Shown piece after piece: positions 44,632-54,119 of a DNA stretch of 64,000 bases. The notes under the pieces are model-generated. The model ran no database searches. It saw only the letters and a list, made by a program, of their open reading frames with translations, and was not told the origin of the DNA. Each line of letters starts with the position of its first letter. Position 1 is the stretch's first letter. Source of the stretch: Tetragenococcus halophilus subsp. flandriensis (GTDB lineage Bacteria > Bacillota > Bacilli > Lactobacillales > Enterococcaceae); the NCBI RefSeq assembly GCF_030161475.1, contig NZ_BSUG01000002.1, positions 18,366-82,365 of the forward strand. The letters run 5' to 3'. A program made the position numbers and the translations under genes.

Positions 44632-45903
44632 TTGCAACAAAACCAACATAATCATAGATTCGGTAGTTTTATTTTTTTGATGTTGTTCTTAATGGCGTTA
44701 TTATTGAATCAATCTAGTGTTATTTTTAATATAAATATATCTTTATCGGATGTTTTCTTGTTAATAATTTTTATTATGATGTTGTTAAAAAAAATAATAA
44801 ATATTCCAAGGATATTTTTTCTTTTTGTAATAATGCTATCTTTTGTTGTTATTTTTACTTCATTTTTTATTAATCCGCTGCGTTTTGGCGTTCAGGTTGA
44901 TCCGGTTTTAGTTTTTGGCGATTATATTAAATTATTGGCTGTTTTTTTATATTTCATAGTTGGATACAATTTATCTAGTGAAGGGCTGATAACAAAAGTA
45001 TTAAAATGGTTTTCGTTTGGTTCAGTGTGTATTGGAATAATAGCGATTATTTCAAGTTTTATTGAGATTCCTTCTATCCAAGAAACTTTCTATTATAGTG
45101 AGAGTAGATTTCGTGGCCTTATGAATGATCCAAACTATTTTTCTATCATTCAATCATCTGCGATGATGTATTTTTTTTCAAACATAGATATTAAGAAAAG
45201 ATATAAAATTTTTGCTCTATTTATTTTGACATTTTCAATTTTTATAAGTGGATCAAAAACAGGTATGATTTTATTGATCTTAATATACTCATATAAACTT
45301 TTATCAGTCTTTTTTTCAGAAAAGAAAAATAGTAAACAATTGTTATCATTATTAACAGTTTTGATCTTTGTAGGTCTTTTCATGATGATATTCTATTTTC
45401 TTTATGATGGTATATTGAACAGGGTGGATCAAACATTTCCTGTATTTGGCCGTGTGGAGCAGTTATTTACTGATTTTGATGGTGCTGTTTCTAGTTCTGG
45501 TTCGGTAAGAGAAATGGCGTGGAGTAATGCAATAAACCTGATTAAGTTATCTCCAATTTTTGGTATTGGACTGGGCACCTATTCAAATCTTGCCTCATCT
45601 TTATTTGGAAGTCAAACGATAGCTCATAATACATACTTACAAATAGCTGTAGAATGGGGAATTGTAATGTCGTTGGTTTTTATATGCTCTATTTTTTATC
45701 AGTTAGTAAAGGTCTCCTTCCAGTCTTATAAAGACGGAAAATTGGTACGTAATATGTTAATACCAATTTTAGTAGGTTCATTCTCTCTGTCTTTAAATAA
45801 CGCTAGAATTTTTTGGCTTTTATTAGGAGCGCTAGCATATTGTGTGAGCCTTAAAGAAAAAACAGATTTAAAGAGACTTAAAACTAATAACAGACAAAGT
45901 TAA
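44632..45903 (+). CDS. O-antigen-ligase-like polysaccharide polymerase (Wzy)
   Basis: 423 residues from TTG 44632 (site AAAGGGAGTG); a longer frame from 44569 has no site. About eleven membrane helices and a larger outside loop with RFRGLMNDPNYFSIIQS (about residues 160-176), followed by IFISGSKTG and the Wzy_C region (GIGLGTYSNL, AHNTYLQIAVEWG). It polymerises undecaprenyl-linked repeat units on the outer membrane face. The sequence is weakly conserved, as usual for Wzy. Confidence 0.85.
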   Translation: MQQNQHNHRFGSFIFLMLFLMALLLNQSSVIFNINISLSDVFLLIIFIMMLLKKIINIPRIFFLFVIMLSFVVIFTSFFINPLRFGVQVDPVLVFGDYIKLLAVFLYFIVGYNLSSEGLITKVLKWFSFGSVCIGIIAIISSFIEIPSIQETFYYSESRFRGLMNDPNYFSIIQSSAMMYFFSNIDIKKRYKIFALFILTFSIFISGSKTGMILLILIYSYKLLSVFFSEKKNSKQLLSLLTVLIFVGLFMMIFYFLYDGILNRVDQTFPVFGRVEQLFTDFDGAVSSSGSVREMAWSNAINLIKLSPIFGIGLGTYSNLASSLFGSQTIAHNTYLQIAVEWGIVMSLVFICSIFYQLVKVSFQSYKDGKLVRNMLIPILVGSFSLSLNNARIFWLLLGALAYCVSLKEKTDLKRLKTNNRQS

Positions 45904-46167
45904 ACTATTCATTTTACTTGGATATGTAGCAAGTGATTTGTTTTAAATAATAAATATTTTGACAAAAGTTTTTATAGCTATTGTCACTTGTTACAATCTA
46001 ACTAGGTTTATAACTAAGAAAGCACATTTTTCAACCTGTAAAAGACTGAAATAGTAGCGATCAATTGATTCATTTTATTGAAGAAAACAAAATATAATAA
46101 AATACATGAGTATTCTGACAAACTATGAATCTTATTCTTTATATACAAAAAGGTAAATGGTGAAAAA

Positions 46168-47583
46168 ATGGACAGAACTAATAAAAAGCTAATAATGAAC
46201 ATGATATATAGTGGTCTTGGGCAATTATTAATTTTAATTACGCCTATCATAACTACTCCTTACGTAGCAAGGATTTTTAGTCCTAGCGATATCGGTCTAT
46301 ATTCAACTTCCTATGCCTTAGCAACTTTTTTTGTTCAGTTTGCTTCATTTGGAATACCTATTTATGGGGTTAGAAAAATTGCTCGTGCCCATAATATTGA
46401 GCAGCGTAGTCGTTTTTTCTTTGAGACTTGGTTTCTTCAAATTGTAACAACTATTATTTCTTTTTTTACTTATTTAATTTGTGTGTATATATTTTATAAC
46501 CAATCAACCATCTATATGATCCAATCATTGTTGATATTGACGAATATTTTTAATATCTCATGGTTTTTTATTGGAATTGAAGAAATCAAAAAAAATGTAT
46601 ATCGCAATTTACTAAGCAAGATTGTAACTTTAATAGCAGTTTTTCTTTTTGTTAAAACCACAGATGACTTATCTTTGTACACATTTATTAATATTGCTGG
46701 GGTTTTAATTGGGAACTTTTCTATGGTATTACAGCTAAAGCCTTTTATTAACTATAAGTTATCGAAAAAATTTGCTTTACGTAAGAAAGAAGCAGCTGAG
46801 AGTTTCGGCTTGTTAGTTCCTCAAGTTGTTGAGTCTGCAAAAAACGCAGTATCACGTATTATTTTAGTTTTTTTTAGTGGTTATTCGGAATCAGGATTTT
46901 ATGAACAAGGGTTAAAAATAGTGGTCGTTTTAGGTACTGTCATACAATCGATTACTAATGCAATTACGCCCCGTATGACTTCTTTGTTGTCTGAGAATAA
47001 AAGAGCCGAAGTAATTAAAATCGTCGAAAGATATGTTGTGTTAGCAAATATATTAGCAACAATCATTGTTTGTGGTGTAATGACTGTGTCTGACTTTTTC
47101 GTACCTCTCTTCTTTGGGCCTAAATATTTGCACGTTTCAGTCATTATGAAAATTTCCTCGGTATCTCTAATTTTTACTACATTAAGCTATTTTTTAGGCA
47201 ACGGGTTGTTAGTATCCTTATCTAAAGATCGTGAGTATCGGGAAGCAAATTATTTTTCTGCAATTACGCTTATTTTAGGTAACTTAATGTTGTCAAATTC
47301 TCTTGGATCAATAGGAGCTGGAGGATCGTTTGTGCTTTCTTCGTTTGTTTTATTATGTTTTATAATGTATTTCTTAAAAAATTACATAGATTTAAAGAAC
47401 ATAGTAAAACAGTTGTTCCTATCTTTTTTAGTAATTCTTGTTACAAGTACTATCGTGGAAGTTATAAAAAATATGATCGTTATTGAAAATAATTTTTTAG
47501 GTTTTATAATATTTGGCTCAATTTCTTTTGTTTTTTCATTTTTGTGCTATTTCCCTACGTTGTTAAAAGTGAAAAAGCAATAA
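46168..47583 (+). CDS. Polysaccharide repeat-unit flippase (Wzx)
   Basis: 471 residues, about 12-14 membrane helices, PST/MATE-like fold. The N-terminus reads NMIYSGLGQLLILITPIITT with PYVARIFSPSDIGLYSTS, the standard Wzx opening. A charged loop near residue 205 (KKFALRKKEAAESFG) and VFFSGYSESGFYEQG follow. It turns the lipid-linked repeat unit to the outer face. It is the last exopolysaccharide gene; after it the window switches to accessory defence genes. A 264-bp gap before it may hold its own promoter, but I see no clean boxes. Confidence 0.9.
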   Translation: MDRTNKKLIMNMIYSGLGQLLILITPIITTPYVARIFSPSDIGLYSTSYALATFFVQFASFGIPIYGVRKIARAHNIEQRSRFFFETWFLQIVTTIISFFTYLICVYIFYNQSTIYMIQSLLILTNIFNISWFFIGIEEIKKNVYRNLLSKIVTLIAVFLFVKTTDDLSLYTFINIAGVLIGNFSMVLQLKPFINYKLSKKFALRKKEAAESFGLLVPQVVESAKNAVSRIILVFFSGYSESGFYEQGLKIVVVLGTVIQSITNAITPRMTSLLSENKRAEVIKIVERYVVLANILATIIVCGVMTVSDFFVPLFFGPKYLHVSVIMKISSVSLIFTTLSYFLGNGLLVSLSKDREYREANYFSAITLILGNLMLSNSLGSIGAGGSFVLSSFVLLCFIMYFLKNYIDLKNIVKQLFLSFLVILVTSTIVEVIKNMIVIENNFLGFIIFGSISFVFSFLCYFPTLLKVKKQ

Positions 47584-47994
47584 TTATGTTACTATGGTCC
47601 ATTTACTAGAAGTGTGGTAGCAAAGAAGAAAGAAATAAGTAGAACTAGCCAAGGTAATTTAAATTGCTCAGTACTTTCATAGGAATTTTCTTTAAATATT
47701 TATAAATAGTTTTTCTTACAATACACGAGTTAATAAGGGTAGTACTTTACTTATGCTCGTTGAATGAAAAGTATTAATTTACTTTTTTGATTGTACTTTT
47801 TTTATAGATAGACGACCTTTCGTAAGATACTATAGTACTCTATAAAAATGTGTCCATGAATTTAACCTAACACCATTAGGGCTTCTGAAGATTTTGAAAA
47901 ATATAAAATAAGCTTAAAGAAGTACGTGAAAAAATATAATCGCGGAAAAAATTTAATATATAAAAACATTACAGAGTTTACGAGGAGGTATACT
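47584..47994. other. Gene-free 411-bp boundary between exopolysaccharide cluster and defence island
   Basis: No gene is supported. It contains the first copy of a ~55-bp repeat at 47826-47880, and the start codon region of the DUF2971-like gene with the site CGAGGAGG. An open extension upstream to 47926 is not preceded by a ribosome site. Confidence 0.6.
47826..47880 (+). repeat. Island direct repeat, copy 1
   Basis: Contains TATAGTACTCTATAAAAATG then TGTCCATGAATTTAACCTAA. Near-identical to copy 2 at 49163-49219 and related to copy 3 at 53643-53697. TATAG-TACT-CTATA is a small palindrome inside. The copies bracket the defence modules. Confidence 0.85.
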
Positions 47995-49119
47995 ATGATA
48001 AGTGATTATGTAAAGAATCATAGCTCATTACATGAATTACAATTTGCTGAATATAAAAACCAAGGAAAAAATACCCCGTTAGGTTTGATTAAATTCATAG
48101 ATAATGAATATATTGATGAATTAGCGTATAAAGATGTAATTACTTTTAATAACGTTAAAAATTTAAAACCGCAAAATAATGATGAAAATGGAAATATACG
48201 AAGAGATAAAACGGAAGGTAAGTATTGTTTCAAGGGTATTAAAGAAATTGAAATTGAGAATATAATGGAGCAATATCATATCCAAACGTATACTACATCG
48301 TTCACGCTATTATATAAAGATGATTTTGATAAAGATGGATATTTGGGCAAAGAGAAGATTAATTTATTAAATTCACTCGAAAAAGACGAAGATAATAGAC
48401 CTTTTGTAATTATAAATTTTAAAGAGTTTCAGGACAAAATATGTAAGCTATATATAAACACTCCACGCTTAATAAATGAGTATATTCCAAGTCCTGAAGT
48501 TGATGTTAAAACTAATATAGCAACGATTTTCGGTGGAGAACTGGTGAGAAGAGATCTGTGTTGCTATATTAATAATGATAATCAAATTGATAAATCGTTA
48601 AAACAAAAAATAAAAAAACAATTATTACATTGTAAGAATCTTGATTATGATTCTTTTGAAGCACTTTGTAATTCTGGGCTTATTAATCCTGATTATAAGG
48701 GTAAAACTCTTGAAAACTTTACATTTCATGGTGGGTATGTTTATTATGACGATCATTTTGACCCGTTTACAGAAAAAGCAAAAGATATAATTAATAATAA
48801 TAATGAATTTAGTGAACTTAGTACAGATGTACAACGTAATTTTTGTAGTAAATTAATTGAGTGTTGTATAACATTGAAAGAAAAACGTTACACCGACGAA
48901 GAGGAATATAGACTTCTGATTAGTAATTTCTCTTATAATAAAGAATTTGATAGGATTAAGTTAATAGCTAAGGAAGGCACTTGTGGCGAAACAAAGTATT
49001 TTCCTTTCTTAAGATATGAATTTGAGCATTTAAAAGATTTAAAAAAGGAAGATTTTGATAATCCTTATTTATCTGAAAAAAAGAAAGCTATAGATAACTA
49101 TAACGATCATGATTCCTAG
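47995..49119 (+). CDS. DUF2971-like protein of the defence island, upstream of SIR2-HerA
   Basis: 374 residues from ATG 47995 (site GAGGAGG, 9 bases upstream). I do not recognise it with certainty. The last third has the layout of DUF2971/AbiGi-type proteins: SFTLLYKDDFDKDGYLG, a GGYVYYDDHFDPF block (about residues 244-256), and RYTDEEEYRLLISNFSYNKE, where an acidic-plus-Arg EEEYR motif is followed by a strand. Members of this group recur in abortive-infection loci. Very AT-rich codon use, its own repeat on each side, and the SIR2-HerA pair next door argue for a mobile defence gene. Catalytic function unknown. Confidence 0.6.
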   Translation: MISDYVKNHSSLHELQFAEYKNQGKNTPLGLIKFIDNEYIDELAYKDVITFNNVKNLKPQNNDENGNIRRDKTEGKYCFKGIKEIEIENIMEQYHIQTYTTSFTLLYKDDFDKDGYLGKEKINLLNSLEKDEDNRPFVIINFKEFQDKICKLYINTPRLINEYIPSPEVDVKTNIATIFGGELVRRDLCCYINNDNQIDKSLKQKIKKQLLHCKNLDYDSFEALCNSGLINPDYKGKTLENFTFHGGYVYYDDHFDPFTEKAKDIINNNNEFSELSTDVQRNFCSKLIECCITLKEKRYTDEEEYRLLISNFSYNKEFDRIKLIAKEGTCGETKYFPFLRYEFEHLKDLKKEDFDNPYLSEKKKAIDNYNDHDS

Positions 49120-49162
49120 GTTAAATTTATCTTCATAGAGTGCTGTAATTTCATTCTTTCAT

Positions 49163-49219
49163 AGAATATTATAGTACTCTATAAAAATGTGTCCATAAAT
49201 TTAACCTAACATCAATAAG
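49163..49219 (+). repeat. Island direct repeat, copy 2
   Basis: TATAGTACTCTATAAAAATG and TGTCCATAAATTTAACCTAA with CATCAATAAG at the end, differing from copy 1 at only a few positions over about 50 bp. It lies between the first DUF2971-like gene and the SIR2 gene. Confidence 0.88.
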
Positions 49220-49312
49220 TCTGTCACTGTCAATTAGTTTTTACATTAGTGGATGTTTGAATACAAAAGTTAGCGAAATGAAAGTAACTGTTCGTAGAAG
49301 GAGCGTAATTTT

Positions 49313-50506
49313 ATGTTAAATAGCAGTGATTTTTTAGATGAAATAAATGGAAAAAATATAAGTTTTCTGATTGGTTCAGGAGCCTCAGTTGGTGTAATTC
49401 CGACACTTTGGATAAAACCGTTTTCTCAATCGTTTGAAGAATTGTTAACTTCAGAAGAATATAATGAAGAGCAAAAAAATGTACTTTATTATTTATGGTT
49501 TAATCTTTGGATAAGAGAAACTCAAATTTTAAAAATTCCTAATAAGAAAGAGCTAGATGAGAAACAGAAACCTGTTTTTAGAAATTATGAAAGATTTATT
49601 GCTAATTTAGTCACTATTTTAAATCACGAAGGTTTTGATAAACCTAAGAGAATTAATATTTTTACAACAAATTACGATACTCTTTTTGAACTTGCTTTTG
49701 ATAAATTAGCATCTGAAAATCGTCTTACATTTTTCAATGATGGAAGTAGAGGCTTTCTTAAGAAATATGTTTCTTCAGAAAATTATTATATTACAGCCGC
49801 TCATTCTGGTATTACTGACGGGTTTCGAAGAAGTATACCTACCATTAATTTGGTTAAGTTACATGGATCAGTAACTTGGAAAAAAAATAATAATATGATC
49901 GAAATGAGTTTAACTAATGATATTTTCAAAAAGCTGAGAGAGAAAGCTGATAAAATAAACGAATCTATCGTAAATAAAAAAGGCAGCGGGAACTTTGCGC
50001 TGGAGCAAGCTATTGATTTTTTTGCTAAAGAAAATATTGAACAGTCAATTTTTAGGGATAATTTATCAGAAGATGAGTTGAAAGATCATATTAATGAAAT
50101 AAATAGTATCGCAAAAACAGAAATGGGGGAATTTAAAGCACTTTACGACTCATTACCGATAGTGAGTCCAACAAAAAGAAAATTTTCTGAAACGGTGTTT
50201 GAACAACATTACTATCAAATGTTACGGATGTTAAGCTTTGAATTAGAAAAAACGAAAAATATCCTGATTGTTTTTGGTTTTTCTTTTGCTGACGAACATA
50301 TATTGGAAATAGTGAGAAGATCTATGGTAAATCCTCATTTGAAAATATATGTTATAGCTTATGATAAAGAATCTAAAGAAAAGATAGAAAAAGCTTTAGG
50401 AAAAGGAACTTCTATCGAATTTTTACCAAACTTTGAAAGCAAAGAAGAAAGCGAAGTAAAGGGAAATTTTGAGTTTTTAAATAACTTACTAGGAGGGAAG
50501 AAGTGA
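49313..50506 (+). CDS. SIR2-like NADase of a SIR2-HerA defence pair
   Basis: 397 residues, start after AGAAGGAGCG. The SIR2_2-type Rossmann fold shows the NAD loop FLIGSGASVGV (about residues 18-28), NIFTTNYDTLFELAFD (about 115-130), the catalytic INLVKLHGSVTWKK (about 177-190, with His), and the final strand-helix VFGFSFADEHILEIVRRSM (about 321-339). In known SIR2-HerA systems the SIR2 subunit destroys NAD+ on phage infection and the HerA hexamer forms a complex with it. The HerA gene starts directly at the stop codon (TGA then ATG), so expression is coupled. Confidence 0.88.
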   Translation: MLNSSDFLDEINGKNISFLIGSGASVGVIPTLWIKPFSQSFEELLTSEEYNEEQKNVLYYLWFNLWIRETQILKIPNKKELDEKQKPVFRNYERFIANLVTILNHEGFDKPKRINIFTTNYDTLFELAFDKLASENRLTFFNDGSRGFLKKYVSSENYYITAAHSGITDGFRRSIPTINLVKLHGSVTWKKNNNMIEMSLTNDIFKKLREKADKINESIVNKKGSGNFALEQAIDFFAKENIEQSIFRDNLSEDELKDHINEINSIAKTEMGEFKALYDSLPIVSPTKRKFSETVFEQHYYQMLRMLSFELEKTKNILIVFGFSFADEHILEIVRRSMVNPHLKIYVIAYDKESKEKIEKALGKGTSIEFLPNFESKEESEVKGNFEFLNNLLGGKK

Positions 50507-52465
50507 ATGGAAGATGGGATTGAAAGTTCTTCGTTAAACTTTATTGTTGGTTCAGTGCGTGAAATTAAAGGCACAGTTGTAATAGTTCGTTTGTTTGAAA
50601 ACACTAGTCAACTAATATATTTTTTTAATGGAGAAAAATACTCAGGTATAATTATTGGATCTTACATAGGTATTGTCCGAGGTCAATACACAATAGTTGG
50701 TAAGGTTGAAAAGGAATACGCTTATGATCTTCTTAAAGATTCCTCCATACAAGAATTTCGTAAAGATAGATTTGTACGCGAAATCGAAGTTAAAATAATC
50801 GGTAGCTTTAAGGGAAATACTTATGAATCTGGTATGGTTGCTTTTCCCCAAATTTTCAATGATGTTATTTTATTGTCCGAGAAACAAAAAAAAGAAATTA
50901 TTGGAGGTAGCGGAGAAGTAACAGAGGCTGATGCTAAAAAAATCCCTAAGATAAGTATTGGAAAAACTTGGCCAGATAGAATTACATATAATTTAAGGTG
51001 GTATAAACTATTCAATAGCCATATTGCTATTTTTGGGAATACAGGTAGTGGAAAATCGAATACTTTGGCAAAATTATATCATGAATTATTTAAATTGGGA
51101 CTTGTTGAGAACCAACTTAATTTTGGAACATCAAAATTTGTATTGTTAGACTTTAATGGCGAATATGTTGGAAAAGATAGTGTTATTGCTAATAAAAAAA
51201 TATATAATTTAAGTACTGCTGGGAAGTTAGACGATACTTTATGTGAAGAAGACCATTTTCTTCATATACCTGAAAAAAGATTTTGGGATAAAGATATGCT
51301 ATCTGTGCTTTTTGGTGCGACAGAGCAAACACAACAGCCCTTTTTAGGCAGAGTTTTAAATTATTATTTCGAGGCAGAGGGAGATTTTAAAAGTAATTTA
51401 CCTGAATATATCGCACAAGCTTTTAAAAATGTATACATTGTTCCAAATAAAAATAGTTTAGATTTATTTAAACAAGTGCTAAAGTTATTGGATTTAACAG
51501 CTAACGAAGTTTCTGATTGGATTGATAATACTGTGTATAATAGCACAAGAGAAAGTTTTTATTCTAAAGTACTATTAAATAATTGGGAACCTGGGAGTGG
51601 TAGGAATGAAGGCACTTATTATTGGCATGCTGAAGAAGATAAAGTGAATGAAGAAAAAGTGGTAGTTCGTTCAAAATTGGATATATTATTATCACGTAGT
51701 GACCGTAGTAATCCTATGAGGGACTTACAAATAGCGTCTTATTTAAAAATGATTTATGAGTTAAGACAGAATACTGTACAATATGACCATATCGCTCCTT
51801 TGCTCCATAGAATTGAATCTCGTGTAAATGATTTTTCAAAAATTTTTAAAATTGCTACTGGTGATGATGAGATTTTTAGCGATACTGTCAATGTGGTTTC
51901 ATTTAAAAACGTGAACCAAGATATGAAAATGATAATACCCATGATTATAGCAAAAATCACATATGAAATGAACAAAGAAAGAAATATTCAAAAAGATAGA
52001 ATTTTTAACTTGATCATTGACGAGGCTCATAGTATTTTGTCAGATTCTTCGAGTAGAGAATCTGAAAAATGGAAGGATTACAGGCTCGAAGTTTTTGAAG
52101 AGATAATTAAAGAAGGCAGGAAATTTGGATACTTTTTGTCTATCGCTAGTCAAAGACCAGCCGATATTTCTCCTACCATTGTGTCTCAAATTCATAATTA
52201 TTTCATACATCGGCTAGTTAATGATAATGATTTACGGTTACTAGACCGAACTATGACTTCTTTGGATAGTGTTTCAAAAGAAAATATTCCTAATCTAGCA
52301 CCAGGACAGGTCATAGCAACAGGTGTATTATTTGAACTACCGATAACCATGGAAGTTGATCGATTAGATAAAAAAATAGCACCAAGTAGTGAGAATACTC
52401 CACTGCTAGAGATTTGGCAAAAAAAAAATCAAAATGATTCGTATAGGGATTTTTTGTTTGATTGA
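50507..52465 (+). CDS. HerA-like hexameric ATPase of a SIR2-HerA defence pair
   Basis: 652 residues, start 0 bp after the SIR2 stop, site AGGAGGG. An N-terminal HAS-barrel-like domain (about residues 10-110) precedes the FtsK/HerA ATPase: Walker A IAIFGNTGSGKSNTLAKL (about 173-190), Walker B FNLIIDEAHSIL (about 500-511) and the sensor/arginine region SIASQRPADISPTIVSQIHN (about 545-564) followed by HRLVNDNDLRLLDRT. HerA proteins translocate DNA or act as oligomeric platforms. Pairing with SIR2 fits the described NAD-depleting anti-phage type. All ATPase motifs are intact. Confidence 0.9.
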   Translation: MEDGIESSSLNFIVGSVREIKGTVVIVRLFENTSQLIYFFNGEKYSGIIIGSYIGIVRGQYTIVGKVEKEYAYDLLKDSSIQEFRKDRFVREIEVKIIGSFKGNTYESGMVAFPQIFNDVILLSEKQKKEIIGGSGEVTEADAKKIPKISIGKTWPDRITYNLRWYKLFNSHIAIFGNTGSGKSNTLAKLYHELFKLGLVENQLNFGTSKFVLLDFNGEYVGKDSVIANKKIYNLSTAGKLDDTLCEEDHFLHIPEKRFWDKDMLSVLFGATEQTQQPFLGRVLNYYFEAEGDFKSNLPEYIAQAFKNVYIVPNKNSLDLFKQVLKLLDLTANEVSDWIDNTVYNSTRESFYSKVLLNNWEPGSGRNEGTYYWHAEEDKVNEEKVVVRSKLDILLSRSDRSNPMRDLQIASYLKMIYELRQNTVQYDHIAPLLHRIESRVNDFSKIFKIATGDDEIFSDTVNVVSFKNVNQDMKMIIPMIIAKITYEMNKERNIQKDRIFNLIIDEAHSILSDSSSRESEKWKDYRLEVFEEIIKEGRKFGYFLSIASQRPADISPTIVSQIHNYFIHRLVNDNDLRLLDRTMTSLDSVSKENIPNLAPGQVIATGVLFELPITMEVDRLDKKIAPSSENTPLLEIWQKKNQNDSYRDFLFD

Positions 52466-52713
52466 TAATGCAATTTGTAGGTTAAGATCTTGGCAAACGT
52501 AGTAGTCAATAGTTGTAATTAAAGGCTTTTGATATTTGGAAGATTACCTTAATCTTTTAATTAGCTTCGTCCGAGAACAAATATTACTACGTTACATTAA
52601 TCAATATTTATTGTTGATTGCTGTTCTGTTTAACTTAGCCATGTTTTAAGTACAGAATTTAAATTGTGAAGTTTAAATGCCAAAATAACGAAAGATGAGG
52701 TAGAGATGATTGT

Positions 52714-53388
52714 ATGATTTATTTAGTTAAATCTGTAAAAAACGAGTATAGTGAAGATTTTATAAACGGACGATTATTTTTTAATGACATAGAATTTTAT
52801 CATGAAATAGAGGATAAAAAAGTAGGTGATGATCAAGAAGGTATAATGAAAAGCGTACATGATAGTAAGCAAGGTTATGAAGTTTTTATAAATGGTTCAA
52901 AATTAGGTACAGCTTGGAATGTTATTAATCAGATGGAACCTAAATTCTCAGTACCTATAAAGTTAGCATGTTTCAGCTACATTGATTGTGAAGATATAGA
53001 AATTGATATAAATGATAATATAAATATTAAAGAAAGTTATTTTAAGGAACTAGAAAGACTTAATGGAGAGAGAAGATTGTTTCTATGCCAAGATGTGGAA
53101 AAATTCATGGAGGAGATTGATAAATCAATTAAGGGTAAAAATATTGAAATACAAACTGATTGTGTTAGTTATTATGATAAGGAGCATCCTTTAGAACAGT
53201 CTCTAAATAATTTGGAAAATTTATCTAATAAAGAAAGAGACAAAATTGCAAAAGATATTATGTTTTACAAAGACATTAAGTATCAAAAACAAAAGGAATG
53301 GCGAATTTTATCTTTAGGACAAAAAAATAATGTATTACATATTGAAAATATGAAAGATAGTTGGACTGAGATTACTGAATATGTTTAA
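52714..53388 (+). CDS. Small DUF2971-like protein downstream of SIR2-HerA
   Basis: 224 residues, start after GAGGTAGAG. The opening IYLVKSVKNEYSEDFINGRL then FFNDIEFYHEIEDKKVGD has the pattern of DUF2971-type proteins (a channel-like YLVKS, then ...FFND...FY..). The end carries FYKDIKYQKQKEWRILSLG (about residues 187-205), the EWR motif typical of the group. The AbiGi-like protein at 59027 has a comparable DEKEWRYL. Function unknown. It follows HerA after 248 bp and is closed by its own terminator, so it may be an accessory or separate defence gene. Confidence 0.65.
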   Translation: MIYLVKSVKNEYSEDFINGRLFFNDIEFYHEIEDKKVGDDQEGIMKSVHDSKQGYEVFINGSKLGTAWNVINQMEPKFSVPIKLACFSYIDCEDIEIDINDNINIKESYFKELERLNGERRLFLCQDVEKFMEEIDKSIKGKNIEIQTDCVSYYDKEHPLEQSLNNLENLSNKERDKIAKDIMFYKDIKYQKQKEWRILSLGQKNNVLHIENMKDSWTEITEYV

Positions 53389-53465
53389 ACTTTTTAGTGT
53401 AACCAAATTAAGTGACAGAAAATATAGGTTAGTGACGAGATACGAAAAATGAATTTTCAAGTTTG

Positions 53466-53511
53466 AATAAAGATCGGACAGTTTATAATACTATCCGGTC
53501 TTTATTTTTTT
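53466..53511 (+). terminator. Rho-independent terminator after the small DUF2971-like gene
   Basis: AATAAAGATCGGACAGT (53466-53482) pairs with ACTATCCGGTCTTTATT (53490-53506), two mismatches, then T residues. Confidence 0.85.
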
Positions 53512-53642
53512 CAAGTTCAAATGAAACAACTTAATTTCTAAACTACCATTGGAGGGGGGGTTCTAAAGTCCTATATTCAAGTATCAAAGAAGGCATATTT
53601 TGTCCTTGTTCAGCTCTTTTATTATTCAATTACCTTGTTTGT

Positions 53643-53697
53643 AGAACATTACAGTACTCTACAAAATGTATCTATAAATTTAATCTGACATTAATCC
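53643..53697 (+). repeat. Island direct repeat, copy 3 (diverged)
   Basis: AGTACTCTACAAAATGTATC then TATAAATTTAATCTGACATT aligns with copies 1 and 2 with about a dozen differences. It lies 44 bp before the left end of the IS21-family element. The rest of the 53389-53740 gap holds only the terminator and no gene. Confidence 0.75.
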
Positions 53698-53924
53698 GTT
53701 GGAGCCAAGTGAATCTTATGAACTATCATTTTAACTGTTTTGACTACTGCCACCAAAATGTACCAGTTGTGACAAGTTTTTTACCAGTGAATGCCAAGTA
53801 TTTTACCACCTAGTGCCAGAGAATTTACCACTCCTTGGACTTAACGTGGAGAATAGGGCTACTTATCATAAAGCTAGCGTGTAAGAAAAAGTCACCAGTA
53901 GAAAAAATCCTACCAGTGACTATC

Positions 53925-54119
53925 ATTTTATTCTTCTGGTTCATTTAGTTTTCTTTGTATAAACTCTATGGCAAGCCAAACCATTTCATCTGTATTGGGC
54001 TGTTCTTCTTCTAAGAAATAAGGGAGTAAGAGACTCTCTAGTTCTTTTATAATAGGTTGAGGTAAGTATTGAGTGAAATACCACCAAGTAATGCGTTTTT
54101 CTACTTCTTCTGAGATAAT
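53925..54119 (-). CDS. Short ORF at the distal end of the IS element
   Basis: Overlapping the istB stop in another frame, a 65-codon open stretch reads IISEEVEKRITWWYFTQYLP, QPIIKELESLLLPYFLEEEQ and ends QRKLNDRRIK. It has no ATG in a sensible place, so expression would need an ATT start or coupling to istB. The protein-like composition suggests a real third reading frame of this IS subgroup, or the lost C-terminus of a longer IstB. Confidence 0.35.
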
